Shown here: one piece after another, positions 52,855 through 64,000 of the stretch
How positions within the stretch are numbered: the stretch's first letter is position 1
Layout of the letters: every line of letters begins with the position of its first letter
Source: Orthonyx spaldingii
Lineage: Eukaryota; Chordata; Aves; Passeriformes; Orthonychidae
Assembly: GCA_013397795.1 (NCBI GenBank)
Contig: VZTJ01000298.1
Location: 709,625-773,624, forward strand
Length of the DNA: 64,000 nt
Direction: 5' to 3'
Notes under the pieces: model-generated
What the model saw: the letters and a program-made list of their open reading frames with translations, nothing else
What the model was told of the DNA's origin: nothing
The model's database searches: none
Made by a program: the position numbers and the translations under genes

Positions 52855-53419
52855 GAAGACTCAGAGGAAGAGTGAGACTGGAGCACGGAGAAACAGTGAG
52901 GGTACAATATCCATGGGCTTCCTTTGTTAAGTGCCCTCCCCAGAGGCACCAGCTCCAGCTGTTTCTGTGTTGCTGCACAATGAATCTGCTCTGGGAAAGC
53001 TGGGGTGAATCAGGCAGGGAAACCTGGTCTGGCTGTGAGTGTGGGGAGTGCAGGGAGTCAAGCAGGTACCTGTCAGGTAACTGGAGCCACCCACAGCGAA
53101 AGGGCCTCAGTCCCAGCAGTGAAAGTCTCCGAGTTGTGAGTGCAACTGCCAGAGAGTGCAGAGAATGGGCAGACTGGGAAGTTTCCTTAAGAGCGAGTTA
53201 CTTGTGCCTCATTCCGTTACTTGTAAAAAAGAGGAAACACCCCTTTCCTACCTTACTCACATGCTGCAATTTGAGTATTTATGGACTGCAAAGAGCTCAG
53301 ATGCACTACATCTGATAATCCAACAAAGAAGTTAAGGTACTGAACCAGATACCTCTCCCATACACAAAAGCTTAAAACATGCTCAACAAATAAAGAAATC
53401 ATTATTTAGGGAGAAATCA

Positions 53420-53420
<1 letters not shown>

Positions 53421-53458
<38 letters not shown>
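53421..53458 (+). repeat. Poly(A), 38 bases
   Basis: This is the longest uninterrupted A run in the window, followed by GGGG, with an AAAAAAGGGGGGG-type run and a single N (53533) shortly downstream. Its true length may be misestimated by sequencing. Confidence 0.95.
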
Positions 53459-53461
<3 letters not shown>

Positions 53462-53467
53462 GAAGAT

Positions 53468-55054
53468 TTCAAATTTGAACTGTATCTTTAAAAAAGGGGG
53501 GGAAATATTTATTTTCAACTGGATTTTTTCCANAGTATAACTGCACAATATCTTAAAACACTGTCCAGAATCAAAATGACTTAGCACTCAAACATTCACT
53601 TAGTAGAAATGATAGATTTTTTGCACAGTCAAGACATCCCCTTGAAAATGCCTGGAAGAAAATGTGTTTTAAAAAGACAATCATTTTCCCTTTTTTGATT
53701 TGAAAAAAGCTATTCTTTTTTCCCCCTCTTCATAAATTTGAAAAAGAAGCCAGATATAATGAGTTTTAACAGAATACAGTAAAAAAAATATACTAACTCT
53801 TGTTATGGTATTCCTCCTTTCAAAAACCTTTTAAGTAACTTTTAAGGCTACATTGGTGGTTTTTTTCACACATTGAATAATCTTAACCTTAATTCCATGC
53901 TATACAAACTAAATTTTCTTGCACTGTTTCTGAGAGAGAGAAAAAATAGATTTCTGAAATCTATTTTGCTTATTACTGTTCCAGGTTCATGTGGAGCTTG
54001 AGTTTTCTTCTCCAAGCATAAGAGCAATGTCTGGCTTCTCCAGGCCAACAGCCTTCTTAGATGTTAACAGCCTGGGTATCTAGAGATGTCCACAGTTTTA
54101 TTTCTTTTTACCTGGAGCAGTGAGTTCCTCTTCAAATAGACTCAAACTAGCAGATAATCTCCTGGCACAAACATAGGAAAGTGAGCAGGCAAACAAATAC
54201 GACTCCAAAATAACTCTAAAGATTAGACTGGTAGCTGAAGGTACTCTCCATTGCCATTATGCTTACATATAGCAAAGTGAAACTGCAAAAGCTACTGCTG
54301 TACTGAGAATTGCACCATTTTAACTCTGAGGGATAATTGTCCCAATTAAACAGTGAAATGTGATGAAAAAACTATTCATTGAGCCCCTTCAGATTGCTAC
54401 TTCTCAGCAAGGGAATTTTCTCTGAAAAATTTTACTTTTCTCCTCACAGAGACTCTTAATACCAAGCAATTAAAATCTCAACAGTCATTTTTCTCTACTA
54501 GTTTGTTCCCAGAATTGTTCAAAAATTCTTCCTCAGGAAGAGAGTGAACAAAAAAAATTTCAACCTGAAATTTATGTGTATGTAAGTTGCAATATATTAC
54601 AAGCAATACTCATCCTTAACAATTTCTGTATTATTTTATGACAATACAACATACTGTATTTCAATGCAAAGAAAGCTAGAAAAACTACAAAGAAAAGTTG
54701 AAAAAAACTCAGTCTAACTGGCTTCCATTCAACTGTGAATTTAACCAATAATCTCGTATTCAGTCTTGCACTTACATTCAATTATGACTAGCAATGGTTT
54801 GACATATTCAGTGCAAAACATGTGAGGAATATATTTTGTGTTATCTTTTCTTTTCATCTTATATCATCATCTCTTGTATTTCAATATAAAAAAGCAAATG
54901 TGTTTAGTCCCTTGTGGAATTAGAGAGGCTGAACAAACATTCCACATCCTGTTGGCTGTTTCTATCCAAGCTTTGCTAATGATGACAAACCCTTTGAAGT
55001 TACTATAGCTCTGGGAGAGACAGACGGTCTTTATGGAAAAGCCAGCATTTTAAT
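53468..55054. other. Unassigned AT-rich DNA with one N
   Basis: No gene seen. An unresolved base lies at 53533. Frames are short on both strands. Confidence 0.6.
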
Positions 55055-55071
55055 AAAAAAAAAAAAAAAAA
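55055..55071 (+). repeat. Poly(A), 17 bases
   Basis: The run follows TTTTAAT. AATAAA directly overlaps its start, and no retroposed body is apparent upstream. Confidence 0.9.
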
Positions 55072-58000
55072 GGATTATTTTTTCTTGATTGGAGCCAAAT
55101 TACAAAACAAATTCCTGATTTAAATCTATGGGCTATCCTCCAGTACCTCAAACACCAAGTTTTTATTACGGACAACCTTGGGCACTACTGCAATGCTAGT
55201 AAAGTTCAGGTTGAAATGTCAAGGATTCTAAGATGTACTTGAGATTCTATTCCAGTAGAAATGAGCACTCACTTAAAATCCTATCGGAAAATGTAAAACT
55301 AAATTGTATAAAACTCTGCACATTTTTGATATGTAGATCCAATAAATAATAACTTGTCAGCAGCAGTCATCTATTCCATTCTGCCAATTTAAGATTTGTG
55401 ACTTAATATATTTTGCAGTTTTATCTAATCTTTATTTAATCTAAACATTTTCCATCAATTTCCTCTAGTACTATCACAGAACTAAATACATTTGAGTCAA
55501 TCTGAGCTTTATCTGAAGTCCACATTATCTCCACATCTCAATCATTCATGTTTGAAAATTTAATCTTAAAGGCTCTTCTGAAATTTTTTCCAACTTTAGC
55601 TGCTCAGATAAAATCATTGATGGAAAAGTTATTTCCTTCTTTCACTTTTCTGCATTACTCAGCTTGGATGGGATACATAACTCAAAGCCAGTAGTGAAGT
55701 CCAAAAGTACACCAGCAGGCTATGCAGAGGCACAGACTACTCAAAGCACAGCTCCTGGGTGCTCCATAGACACTGATGGAGTCAAAACAATCTCTCAGCA
55801 CTTTTTTGGAAACAGTTTTTATTCTACAAGAATGCTGATCGATCAGGAACCACCTATATCAAAGACTGCACTGCTGCAATTCATATTTATGGTGTACCAC
55901 ACTGCTGTGTTGTTCAGGATGAAAGTACCGTGAAAAAGGTGTGAGCAAAACTGAAGTAGAAGCATCTGAGCAGAAAAAGTAATCCTGAAGTAAACTGCTA
56001 GAAGACATAAAAAGAAGCCAAAAATTCTTGGCCACAATTGCTAACATTTTTCTGCCATTAAAGAAACTATGATGTTAGAAATACACTAGCTTAAGAAAGA
56101 GCTTACATTCACTGTCTTACACGTAAAAATACAAATGCTCATTTTTAAAATCAAGGCAAGTCCTGCTTGGTTGCAGTGAGCTATATGCAGAAGGGTTTTG
56201 CCTTCTTCTCTACACTACTAAGAGCGCAAGAGCATTAATGTACACAGGAAAATAATAGGAGACCCCTCACCTTTATTCTGTTTCCCTACTGTTCTCCCTC
56301 CTCCTCCTCCCCAAAGCCTGATGGTATTGCATGGGGAGTCTCTTTGCAAGTGAACAACCCACTCTGCATGGACTGGGGAAGGCACCATGCATTGGGATGC
56401 AGGTGCAGCTCTGGACACTCTCTTACTCTGCTCCACAGCCAGCAATCACACACACAGTAACAATCTTGTGCTCTTTTATCACACAACTTCAACACCTTTC
56501 ATGCAGCTGTGCCTTCCCTATGCAGCGCAAATATTTTCCAACCTCTGCAGAGAAACAAGGCTTAAATGGTTTGCGGACAGAATTGCATCCTTATATTCTG
56601 CACTGAGTCTTGCTAGGTTGAGATTTGAGGAAGTAAAAGAGATTTCAAACTCCTGCTGTCAGAAACATTCTCTTTTGATAGATAATAAGATTCCAGAACT
56701 GTCAATCTGGCACCTCTTGCCAGCATGGAGTTTATTTTTTAGGACAGTTGTAACAAATGTAATGTAATAAGGTACTAAATCAATCATCTATATTTTTGGC
56801 TCCTGTTGTTCACATGCTAAGCTGTTACAAGATAGCTGGTTATATAACTACTATTTTAACCCTTAAACTCCAAATGAGACCAACCACAGAGACACATGGT
56901 ACAGTGTCCTACCCTATACTGCCAGCCTAATTCTACAAACTGCATTTGTTTTTCATATTTCTTGCCAAGTGGAAAACGTTACCCATGGGAAATAACTTAA
57001 ACATTAATTTCCTTTCAAAATTCTTCAGATTTATTTTTGAAAAACCCTCAACTACGTTGCAGTGGATCTTAACATTTTTTATCCCTTTCCTGTCTGTTTC
57101 TCTTATTTCTGCATCAAAAAGCAGAAATATCATGCTTTGAAGAAAATGAAAGGGATGTAAGACAGAGAAGGACAGTGAGAAACAAAAATGGAAGAGAGGT
57201 TAACGACTCCAAAATATTATGTTCTTTATGCCCCCCTAGATGCCACCTCTATTTTAAGATTATTGAAGTTTACTAATAGAGAGTCACATCCTATTAATAG
57301 CATGGGTAATAGAAGCTAGTCAATGCAGGAAGAGAGACCAAAAGTATAATCCAAACTAGGAGATCAGTAGAGACCAGTAATGAACACAAATGTGTTTGGA
57401 GCCTCCTCAGCTGTTCCCAGCTCCCCATGGAACAGCAGTAGTTCTCAGCAGCTTCCTGTGGTTTCTTCACCATAAACATGTGGGATAGAATATTGAAGCT
57501 TCCAGGTCTTATGACCACCTCTACAGATACAGAGAAATGCAGCACAAGGTGCTATAAACATGGAAATATTCTCGGCTCAACCCATTCTGATCACTACTGG
57601 TACCTTTCACTTGCTCCTCAAGTAACATCTGCCATAAATCACCCATCCCCTTATCAAGTGTAAGCAGAAATTGCAACAAAAATTACAGAAGTCAATAGAA
57701 GGATATCTGGTGCCTAGTGAAGTCCATTATGCCTTTCTCATGACATCTTTAATTTCTTTTGTTGTCATAACAGCTGGAAACCCTTGGCATCAACAACCTA
57801 CTTAGTATATTTACACCGCAAATTGACCACAGTGAAATGTAATTTGTCTCTCAGAAGCCAACGCAATGAACTGAGCCCATAACTCATAAATTCTTCATTC
57901 CTACTGTAAGCTCACAGATAGAACAAAGTATACTATGACACATATTGAAATTAGTCAAAAGTAAGAAGTAGATGTGATTTGATCTTGGTATTGTCATTAA

Positions 58001-60913
58001 GCTCGGATTTAAAAATGCCTGAAACACATTGCTAAGCATGTTCATGTAAAATGCTGTCATGTCAAATGGGAAAAACATAGTAAGAGGTTTTAGTTCCTTT
58101 TTAAATATAAGCACTGCTTATCCTGCTACTCTGAAGGAGGCAAAGGCCCTGTGGAAAAACAATTTCACGAGCCTGTGTTTCATGAGTTCTAAGAGTTATT
58201 GTCATACAATTCATTCCTATGAGGCACAAGCACAAGTTACAAGCAGTCAACAGCTGGGTTTTATGAACTTCTAAGGTTGACCTCGGAGATCATACTTATC
58301 ACAAATCTATATTTTTACTGCACGTCGAATGCCTCCTACATGTCATGCATGCACTTGCATTTGCTTTGTTTAATTAAATCTGTGTATTTTTTATGGCAAA
58401 AATTGCTGTAAAAGTGAGGTATTACTATTATCACAGCACTAGTTCTAAGTTACCATTTTCTCTGCTTTATTACTAGCCACTCCTCTTCTAAAAAAACCCC
58501 AAAAACTCATACAAATTCAGGTATATGTAAGTGATAATTTTGAAGATTTTTAGAAGAGATCAATTGCCATGGTTTTGTATTGATTAACTCTGTGTTTACT
58601 GATTAACTCCAAAGTTTTTATACCCTTAGTAAACTGAAATTAGTGTTTATACACAGACATGCATTGCGTTAAAAAGGAACACTAGTGTCAAATGAAAAAT
58701 TAGACTTTGCAGAATTTATGTCTGATTTAAGCTGATCATTATTTCTGCTATTAAAGTTAAGTGGAGAGCCAGTTATACTCTGGCATGTTATTATAAGCAG
58801 TGAAAGCAGCTTCAAATTAAAAATTTTACATATAAGAGTCAAATAGAAAAAAAACCCACATAAATTCGTAATAATTCATTCAAGTCAATATGGGAAGTAA
58901 ACACTGAGATACCTCCTTCTTATGGTATTAAGCTTTCCATTTAAGAGTAGATTACCTTATCACAAGATTAAAGGAGATGAACAGTTTCTGTCTACAGACA
59001 AAAGTAGAGGGATTTGTTCCACTCTAAATGATTATCATATATCAGATATTTGGTTACAACTGTTCTTTCTACATATATTCTACTTGGCAAATGTTAATGC
59101 AAAGACCAGGAAACAGATTCAAACAAATCAGAAAGAAAAAAATATAATAAAAAATGCACCAGCAACTACATACATGAAAAACAGTCAAGTAATATTTTGG
59201 TTTCATCTCTAAGAAAAAAGGAAAAAAAATTGCAATAAACAACAAACTCTTCGCCTGTATCCAGGTTAGCTTGAGATTTGGAGGTTGTTATTTTCACTCT
59301 CTGGAGTCTTCTTGAAAGAGTGAACTGCTGGAAACACACTTAAATCAATTCAACTATCCTGTCACAGCAAGATGTATTGCTTTTTTCCTCTGTACCACTT
59401 CAACTGTTGGACTCACCATTGGATGATGGCAGGACCTCTGAACTCACAGCACATTGCACTTCACTGGCAGTCTTACGGTTTTATTTCTGCCAGCCCATGG
59501 AGCAGTTTCAGCTTGCTGTTGCCACAAAATCCCAGGACTCTGCAGGACCATCTACACTAATAAGGAGCCTGGGAACACCTAAGAAAAATCCTCCAAAATA
59601 TGTTCCTTTTTAGAGAAAAGAATGGTGTTGTCTCAAAACTAATACCTAACAGTGATCTCAGATAGGCATCCCAGCACATCAAACACCACAGAAGAACAGG
59701 AGCAGGAGAACAACAGAATCACTGCAATGGGTGCAGAATAAAATCAGGTGGCAGAGCAAAAACACAGAACACAGATGCAACAATCTATTGAACTAGACAT
59801 CTAACTATACCCAATAGCCTAGACTTGGAACAAATAATAGATGAAACTCATGGCACATATAGGAATAGACAAGTTCCAGAGGGACCTACAGCACTCTGCA
59901 ATCATGCTGAATCAAGATGGTGATCGCATAAATTGTGATATAGGACTACAGGTAAACTCAGAGTGCTTTGTGACCACTGACAACTTGACTTCCTTTCACT
60001 TTCTAGCAGAAGGGAAAGGCAAATTTATTTCACTTGAGTACAAAGAGCCTTGTATACTTAGCATAAGCATGTAATTATATTTGAATTTAAGAAATCAAGC
60101 CGTTTGACGGAGGGGATATGGAAAAACCCATATCAAACTGTTTTATAGCATTTTTGTGGGAAAATATTTTCTCAGTCATTTTACTAGAATACAAAGGAAG
60201 GGAAAGTTTCACATATTTGTCAGTTGTGTTAAGAAATCCCTAAGCTTAATTAGAGGGTTAACTGAGATAAGCTCTAATACTATATGTAAACTGCAGATGT
60301 GCAGCAAGCACCCTGAAAGACTTCTCTAAATATAGAATCTACGTGTTTAACATAAAAATGGAACTGTTACTACACATAAATATATTTCAGTATATTAAAA
60401 TAGAAATTAAGAGTGTCATATAGGACAGGAAAGGGTGAAGAAGTCGAAGAATTATCCCAGGCTAATTTAATATTCCAGTAATATAGAGTCCATTACATAG
60501 TCACTATCAGTGGTATAAGGTCTACTTTGTATCACACTGGGAAACTATATTCTGAATACAGACTTGGGAACTGAAAAATCTCAACAGACTTGTGACAGGA
60601 AGAAACTTACCCACTTAATCAAAGCATCTTTGTCAGACACCCAGAAGTCGTCAGAAATTTGTGTTAATATTGAAGGTCAAGAAATCAAACAGCTGTTTTT
60701 CAAAGATGCAAATAATTTATATATCTACCCCAAAACCCAATTAGAACAAAGGGGTTGGAATTCATAAAAATAACATACTTATCCAGTCTAGACGTGAGTG
60801 TAGGAACTCAAACATGAATAATTAAATGAAATTTTGGTTAATGGAGACATGATTGCATCCCTAGGGTTTTGGTTTTTTTGTTTTCATTTTCATCAAAATT
60901 TTTATTAATTCAT
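55072..60913. other. Unassigned AT-rich DNA, no gene seen
   Basis: No recognisable gene. Overlapping frames near 56218-56767 and 57294-57663 on both strands are open only by chance as far as I can tell. The region near 59440-59600 is slightly GC-richer but matches nothing known. Confidence 0.55.
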
Positions 60914-61507
60914 TGTGCTGGTTTTGGCTGGGATAGGCTTACTTTTCTTCATGGTGGGCAGTAGGTGGCTGTGTTTTGGATTTGTGCTGAACACAGGGTT
61001 GATAATGTAGAGATGTTTTTGTTATTGCTGAGCAGGGCTCACACAGAAAAGGTCTCTTCTGCTTTCTGTACTGCCACACTGGGAAGGAGACTGGGAGTGA
61101 ACTTCTGAGGGGAAACACCTGGGACAAGTGATCCCAACTGATCAAAGGGATATTTCAGACCATACAGTATCATGGTCAGTCTATAAAGTGGAGGCAAGAA
61201 GGAAGTAGGGGGACGTTTGGAGTGATGGCATTTGTCTCCCCAGGCCACCATTACGTGTGACGGGACCCTGCTCTCCTGGAGACGGCTGAGCACCTGCTTT
61301 CCCATGGGAATCAGTGAATTCATTCCTTGCTTTGCTTGCATGTACAGCTCTTCTTTTCTCTATTAAAACATCTTTATGCCAACTCAACTGGGAAATTTAT
61401 GAGTTTCCCAGCTTTTACCTTTCCAATTCTCTCCCCAATCCCACTGGTGGGAGAGAGAGTGAGCTGCTGTATCGTCTTTGGTTGCTGGCTGGGGTTAAAC
61501 CATGACA
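60914..61507 (+). mobile_element. Solo LTR, avian ERVL-type, nearly full length
   Basis: It starts TGTGCTGGTTTTGGCTGGGA and ends GGTTAAACCATGACA, so it keeps the TG...CA termini over 594 bp. In order it shows TTTTGGATTTGTGCTGAACA, GTTATTGCTGAGCAGGGCT, a TATAAAG box (61182-61188), CTCTCCTGGAGACGGCTGAG, a CTTTGCTTTGCTT-like tract, a possible ATTAAA poly(A) signal (61362-61367) and a CTCTCCCCAATCCCACTGG region. This matches the U3-R-U5 order of a common avian ERVL LTR that I know from memory. No retroviral genes flank it, so it is a solo LTR left by recombination. Flanking pentamers TTCAT and GCCAT agree at three of five positions, so any target duplication has decayed. Short frames inside it are not genes. 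Confidence 0.88.
61182..61188 (+). promoter_or_regulatory. TATA box of the LTR
   Basis: TATAAAG lies about 180 bp before the ATTAAA signal in the LTR, at the expected place for the retroviral core promoter. The equivalent site in the 12300-12995 copy is degraded. Confidence 0.5.
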
Positions 61508-62407
61508 GCCATTTAGCTGGGGGAAATGAGTGATTTCATTATGTAGAATAACTGATTGGATGTGATAACTGAATCCAGAAATTATTTTACCAATAACTCA
61601 TAACTGTAGGTAGGTTGCAATGAGGGTTTACAAAGTAGACTATGACAGGTAAACAAGATCATTTGTGTGAGATAAAAGTGTTGCATAGTAATATGAAATA
61701 TTTCCAGTTTAAACAGCTGGAAGTATAAGTATAAACGCTTTGATATCTGGGCAGTATCATTCAGGGACTTTGCAAATACCGAAAAAATTGTTTCTAAAAC
61801 AGGAACTGAAGTAATAATTTTTATAGCAGCTATCCCACTCTTAAGGACAGTCAGCATTTGATACTAATTTTAAAAATACAAATTGCATTCTGGATTGTAG
61901 AAGGATCTTGATGGGATGCAAAGATGTGACCTTCCGCATAACATCCTTTTTGCAAACATAACTGCTTCCACAGACATAGTGTGAAGTGCTGCTTGTCACG
62001 ATCTTGGTTTCAACACCATGCCATAAATTCCCCATGTCCCATTAGGGACACTCACTCCATTTTCTTTTAACCAGAATGAAGAAGTTATGACACTAAATCC
62101 TTTCATGTTTAAAAGGAAAATAAAGGCAAAGTATCCTTCCCCTTTTATTTTTTCTTCTTTGGCAACTACTCCTAAGCCACATGGCTCTACACATGAACCA
62201 GTGCACACATGAACAGGCTGCTCTGAAGATGACATTCTGGATGGCACACCCAGCAAAGCGATCCACGATAAGTATTAGAGACACATCGAAGAATTCACCT
62301 TACTTCCTTCCCTTCCCATAATTACTGACATGCTAGAATTGACAGCTTCTTACACCGTTCTAATCTACTTTCTTAAAATTGTGTTAAGCGGTGATACAAA
62401 GCCTTCC
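61508..62407. other. Unassigned DNA, no gene seen
   Basis: Overlapping minus-strand frames between 61582 and 62284 show no domain. No repeat family recognised. Confidence 0.55.
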
Positions 62408-62454
62408 TTTTTTTTTTTTTNNNNNNNNNNNNNNTTTTTTTTTTTTTTTTTTTT
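62408..62454. repeat. Poly(T) run containing a 14-base assembly gap
   Basis: T bases at 62408-62420 and 62435-62454 flank 14 Ns (62421-62434). The gap is probably an unresolved T homopolymer, possibly the poly(A) tail of something on the minus strand. Confidence 0.9.
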
Positions 62455-64000
62455 AATGTTGTGAATTGCGGAACTGCAGCCACTACTTTCCTTTTAAAAG
62501 AGTCTTTTGTATGCCCAAATCCCACAAAGAATAAGGCATTCAATTTAGAAGAACAGCTGAAAATGTCTTGTCTGATTTACCGAAATTGTCACTGAAATTC
62601 ATCAGCATTTTAGAGAACACTGTATTATAATTTAAAAAGCCCTGCAGCAGCACTAACAAAACACCTCTAGGGTATCCCTCCTCAATAGAGCTATATGACA
62701 GGTTATACAGAAATCCAGCTCTTACAGCAAGCCAGTCACGGTCAGCTGTTCCTCCATATTCCCAGTGTAATAACAGTCCACAGAAATCAAAAGAAAATTT
62801 GACATGGGGAATTTATTTGGAGGGAACAAAACCAAAAAACCCCAAACAAACCACAAAATGAAAGAAAACTCACGTCTCCAACCCTCACTAATCAATACCT
62901 AGAACCAAGAAAGAAGAAACAAAATGTTTAAATCTACAAGAAGGTGACTGAACAAACCTGTGTGGGGGAAACCTGGAAGTAGCCTCATATGCTTCTGGTG
63001 GAGGTGGTCCCAGCTGTGAGACACACACTGTGCTGCTTATAAATGCAGCTATCTTGCCCTGATCACTCCACATGGGATTATAAAATCTCAGTTTCAAAAC
63101 AATGCATGAAACTCCTCTGATTGGCATATTTGGATGGCTTTGAAAGAGGCTGTGAATTCCTAATTCTTAGGGTAAGAAAAAGAACTCTAGAAGAATACAT
63201 TTCCTTCTTGCAGTTAATAAAAATTAGCTATTTTACCGAAAGAAATACCAAAATAATATCCTATTACAGTGATATGCAGTAACATAATACTTCAGATTTT
63301 TCAGACAATTACCTTAAATACTTCCCGCTCTGCCCAAATTAATATAAACACATGCAGAAAATTAACTGGCTGGAATAGAGCAAGAGTGACACTATGCACA
63401 ACAAACATAGATATTGCTTCACCTCTTGAGAGACAATAATGTGATTTTTGGGCTTTTATGGTAGTTTACTAAGTCTGCCAAAGGACTGTGAGTTTGAGGG
63501 TAAGGATCAGATAATTTTATTACATTAAGCTAATAGGAGTAATAACACAATTTCCAGTATTTTTACACAGGTCTCTGTTTCATACTACAGAGTACAGCAG
63601 AACAGGTAATATTACATCTCTAATAGGATTCACAAAATCATATTAATAAATATTACCCAAAACAGTAGGATTAAATCCTGTAACCATTCAGTATATGCAC
63701 CACCTTCCTAATGGAATAATGAATTTTCTTTCAGACGGTAAGAGCACCGATCTATCTTATAATTTTAAAAATCCATTTCTGCTCCCCAGTGATAAATTGG
63801 TTATTGAAACAGTTGGGTTAGTGTGTAAATAACACTCTGATGTCAGATGTCCTCCCAGCTCTTGAAAACATGGAAGTCCTTTAAGCTTCAGAACTTTAAC
63901 ATATTCTCTGGAGATTTAATATAGGAAATCACCAGGAAAAAAATCTGGGTACTGGCTTCAATTGCACCCCAGCAGAAGTTTTTAAAGCCCCACAGTATGG
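62455..64000. other. Unassigned AT-rich DNA to window end
   Basis: No gene can be supported. A minus-strand frame at 62888-63127 includes a proline-rich stretch (GPPPPEAYEA) but has no recognised domain. No transcript structure is evident on the minus strand upstream of the poly(T). Confidence 0.55.

Larger units (their letters stand above)
52259..53458 (+). mobile_element. GC-richer block with AATAAA and poly(A)38: possible retrocopy
   Basis: From about 52430 to 53240 the sequence is clearly GC-richer than its surroundings. It ends with AATAAA at 53389-53394 followed 26 bp later by 38 consecutive A (53421-53458), which is the layout of a polyadenylated transcript. The bases after the tail (AAAAGGGGAAGAT, 53455-53467) nearly match AAAAGGGGAATAT at 52246-52258, where the context is TT/AAAA, so a 13-bp target-site duplication with one mismatch is possible. 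Four of those bases are A and could come from the tail. Frames of 129-150 codons exist on both strands (52872-53315 plus; 52526-52978 minus) but match nothing known. It could be a retroposed non-coding RNA or gene transcript, or an unrecognised LTR-type repeat with a chance A run. Confidence 0.45.

Noticed and set aside
52429..53315. Frames of 129-150 codons on both strands as a real gene
   Set aside because: Opposite strands are open at once, the frames show no domain, and the GC-richer composition with few stops explains them. The block is better treated as a possible retrocopy or repeat.
56218..56767. Overlapping frames on both strands near 56.3-56.7 kb
   Set aside because: Open in several frames at once and without any domain, as expected by chance in a slightly GC-richer patch.
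1..64000. CRISPR array, bacterial operon, tRNA or rRNA genes
   Set aside because: No regularly spaced repeats, no cloverleaf with conserved T-arm motif, and no rRNA-like blocks were seen. The repeats present are vertebrate retroelements.

Overview
This window looks like bird nuclear DNA. The clearest signs are six fragments of CR1 LINE retrotransposons, several ending in the typical avian 3' tail of repeated ATTCTATG-like units, and three solo LTR remnants of endogenous retroviruses whose sequences I recognise as common avian families. The rest is AT-rich, rarely contains CpG, and has many short homopolymers and a few microsatellites. The species cannot be named from the sequence. Isolated single Ns (25488, 53533) and a 14-base N run inside poly(T) (62421-62434) point to a draft assembly.

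No intact protein-coding gene can be supported. Almost all open frames are under 150 codons, and many are CR1 or LTR sequence read in one frame or another. The window is therefore intergenic DNA or very long intron. The one place with real coding character is 43456-44450 on the minus strand. There a decayed terminal-exon-like segment of about 400 bp, with a plausible splice acceptor and a frame break, lies next to a second diverged copy of its last 22 codons and stop. The two tails align codon for codon without gaps, so this looks like the relic of a tandemly duplicated gene of unknown identity.

Layout: 1-12.2 kb is unassigned AT-rich DNA with small repeats. 12.3-13.0 kb is an old ERVL-type LTR. 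17.6-18.1 kb is a CR1 3' end. 18-32 kb is mostly unassigned, with a pyrimidine- and AT-rich stretch at 22.7-23.6 kb, an 86-bp duplication abutting an N at 25.4-25.6 kb, a short CR1 tail at 27.8 kb and an (AC)n tract at 29.2 kb. 32.1-32.9 kb is a minus-strand CR1 retaining part of its reverse transcriptase. 40.4-41.1 kb is the longest plus-strand CR1 3' end. 42.6-42.9 kb is a shortened LTR next to a CR1 tail. 43.5-44.5 kb is the gene relic. 52.2-53.5 kb is a GC-richer block ending in AATAAA plus a 38-base poly(A), possibly a retrocopied transcript. 60.9-61.5 kb is the best-preserved solo LTR. 61.5-64.0 kb is unassigned and includes the poly(T) gap.

Nothing here forms a working multi-gene system. 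The most interesting items are the duplicated exon relic and the polyadenylated retrocopy-like block. The latter matters because bird CR1 elements are generally thought to mobilise ordinary poly(A) transcripts poorly. All family names come from pattern recognition without a database search.
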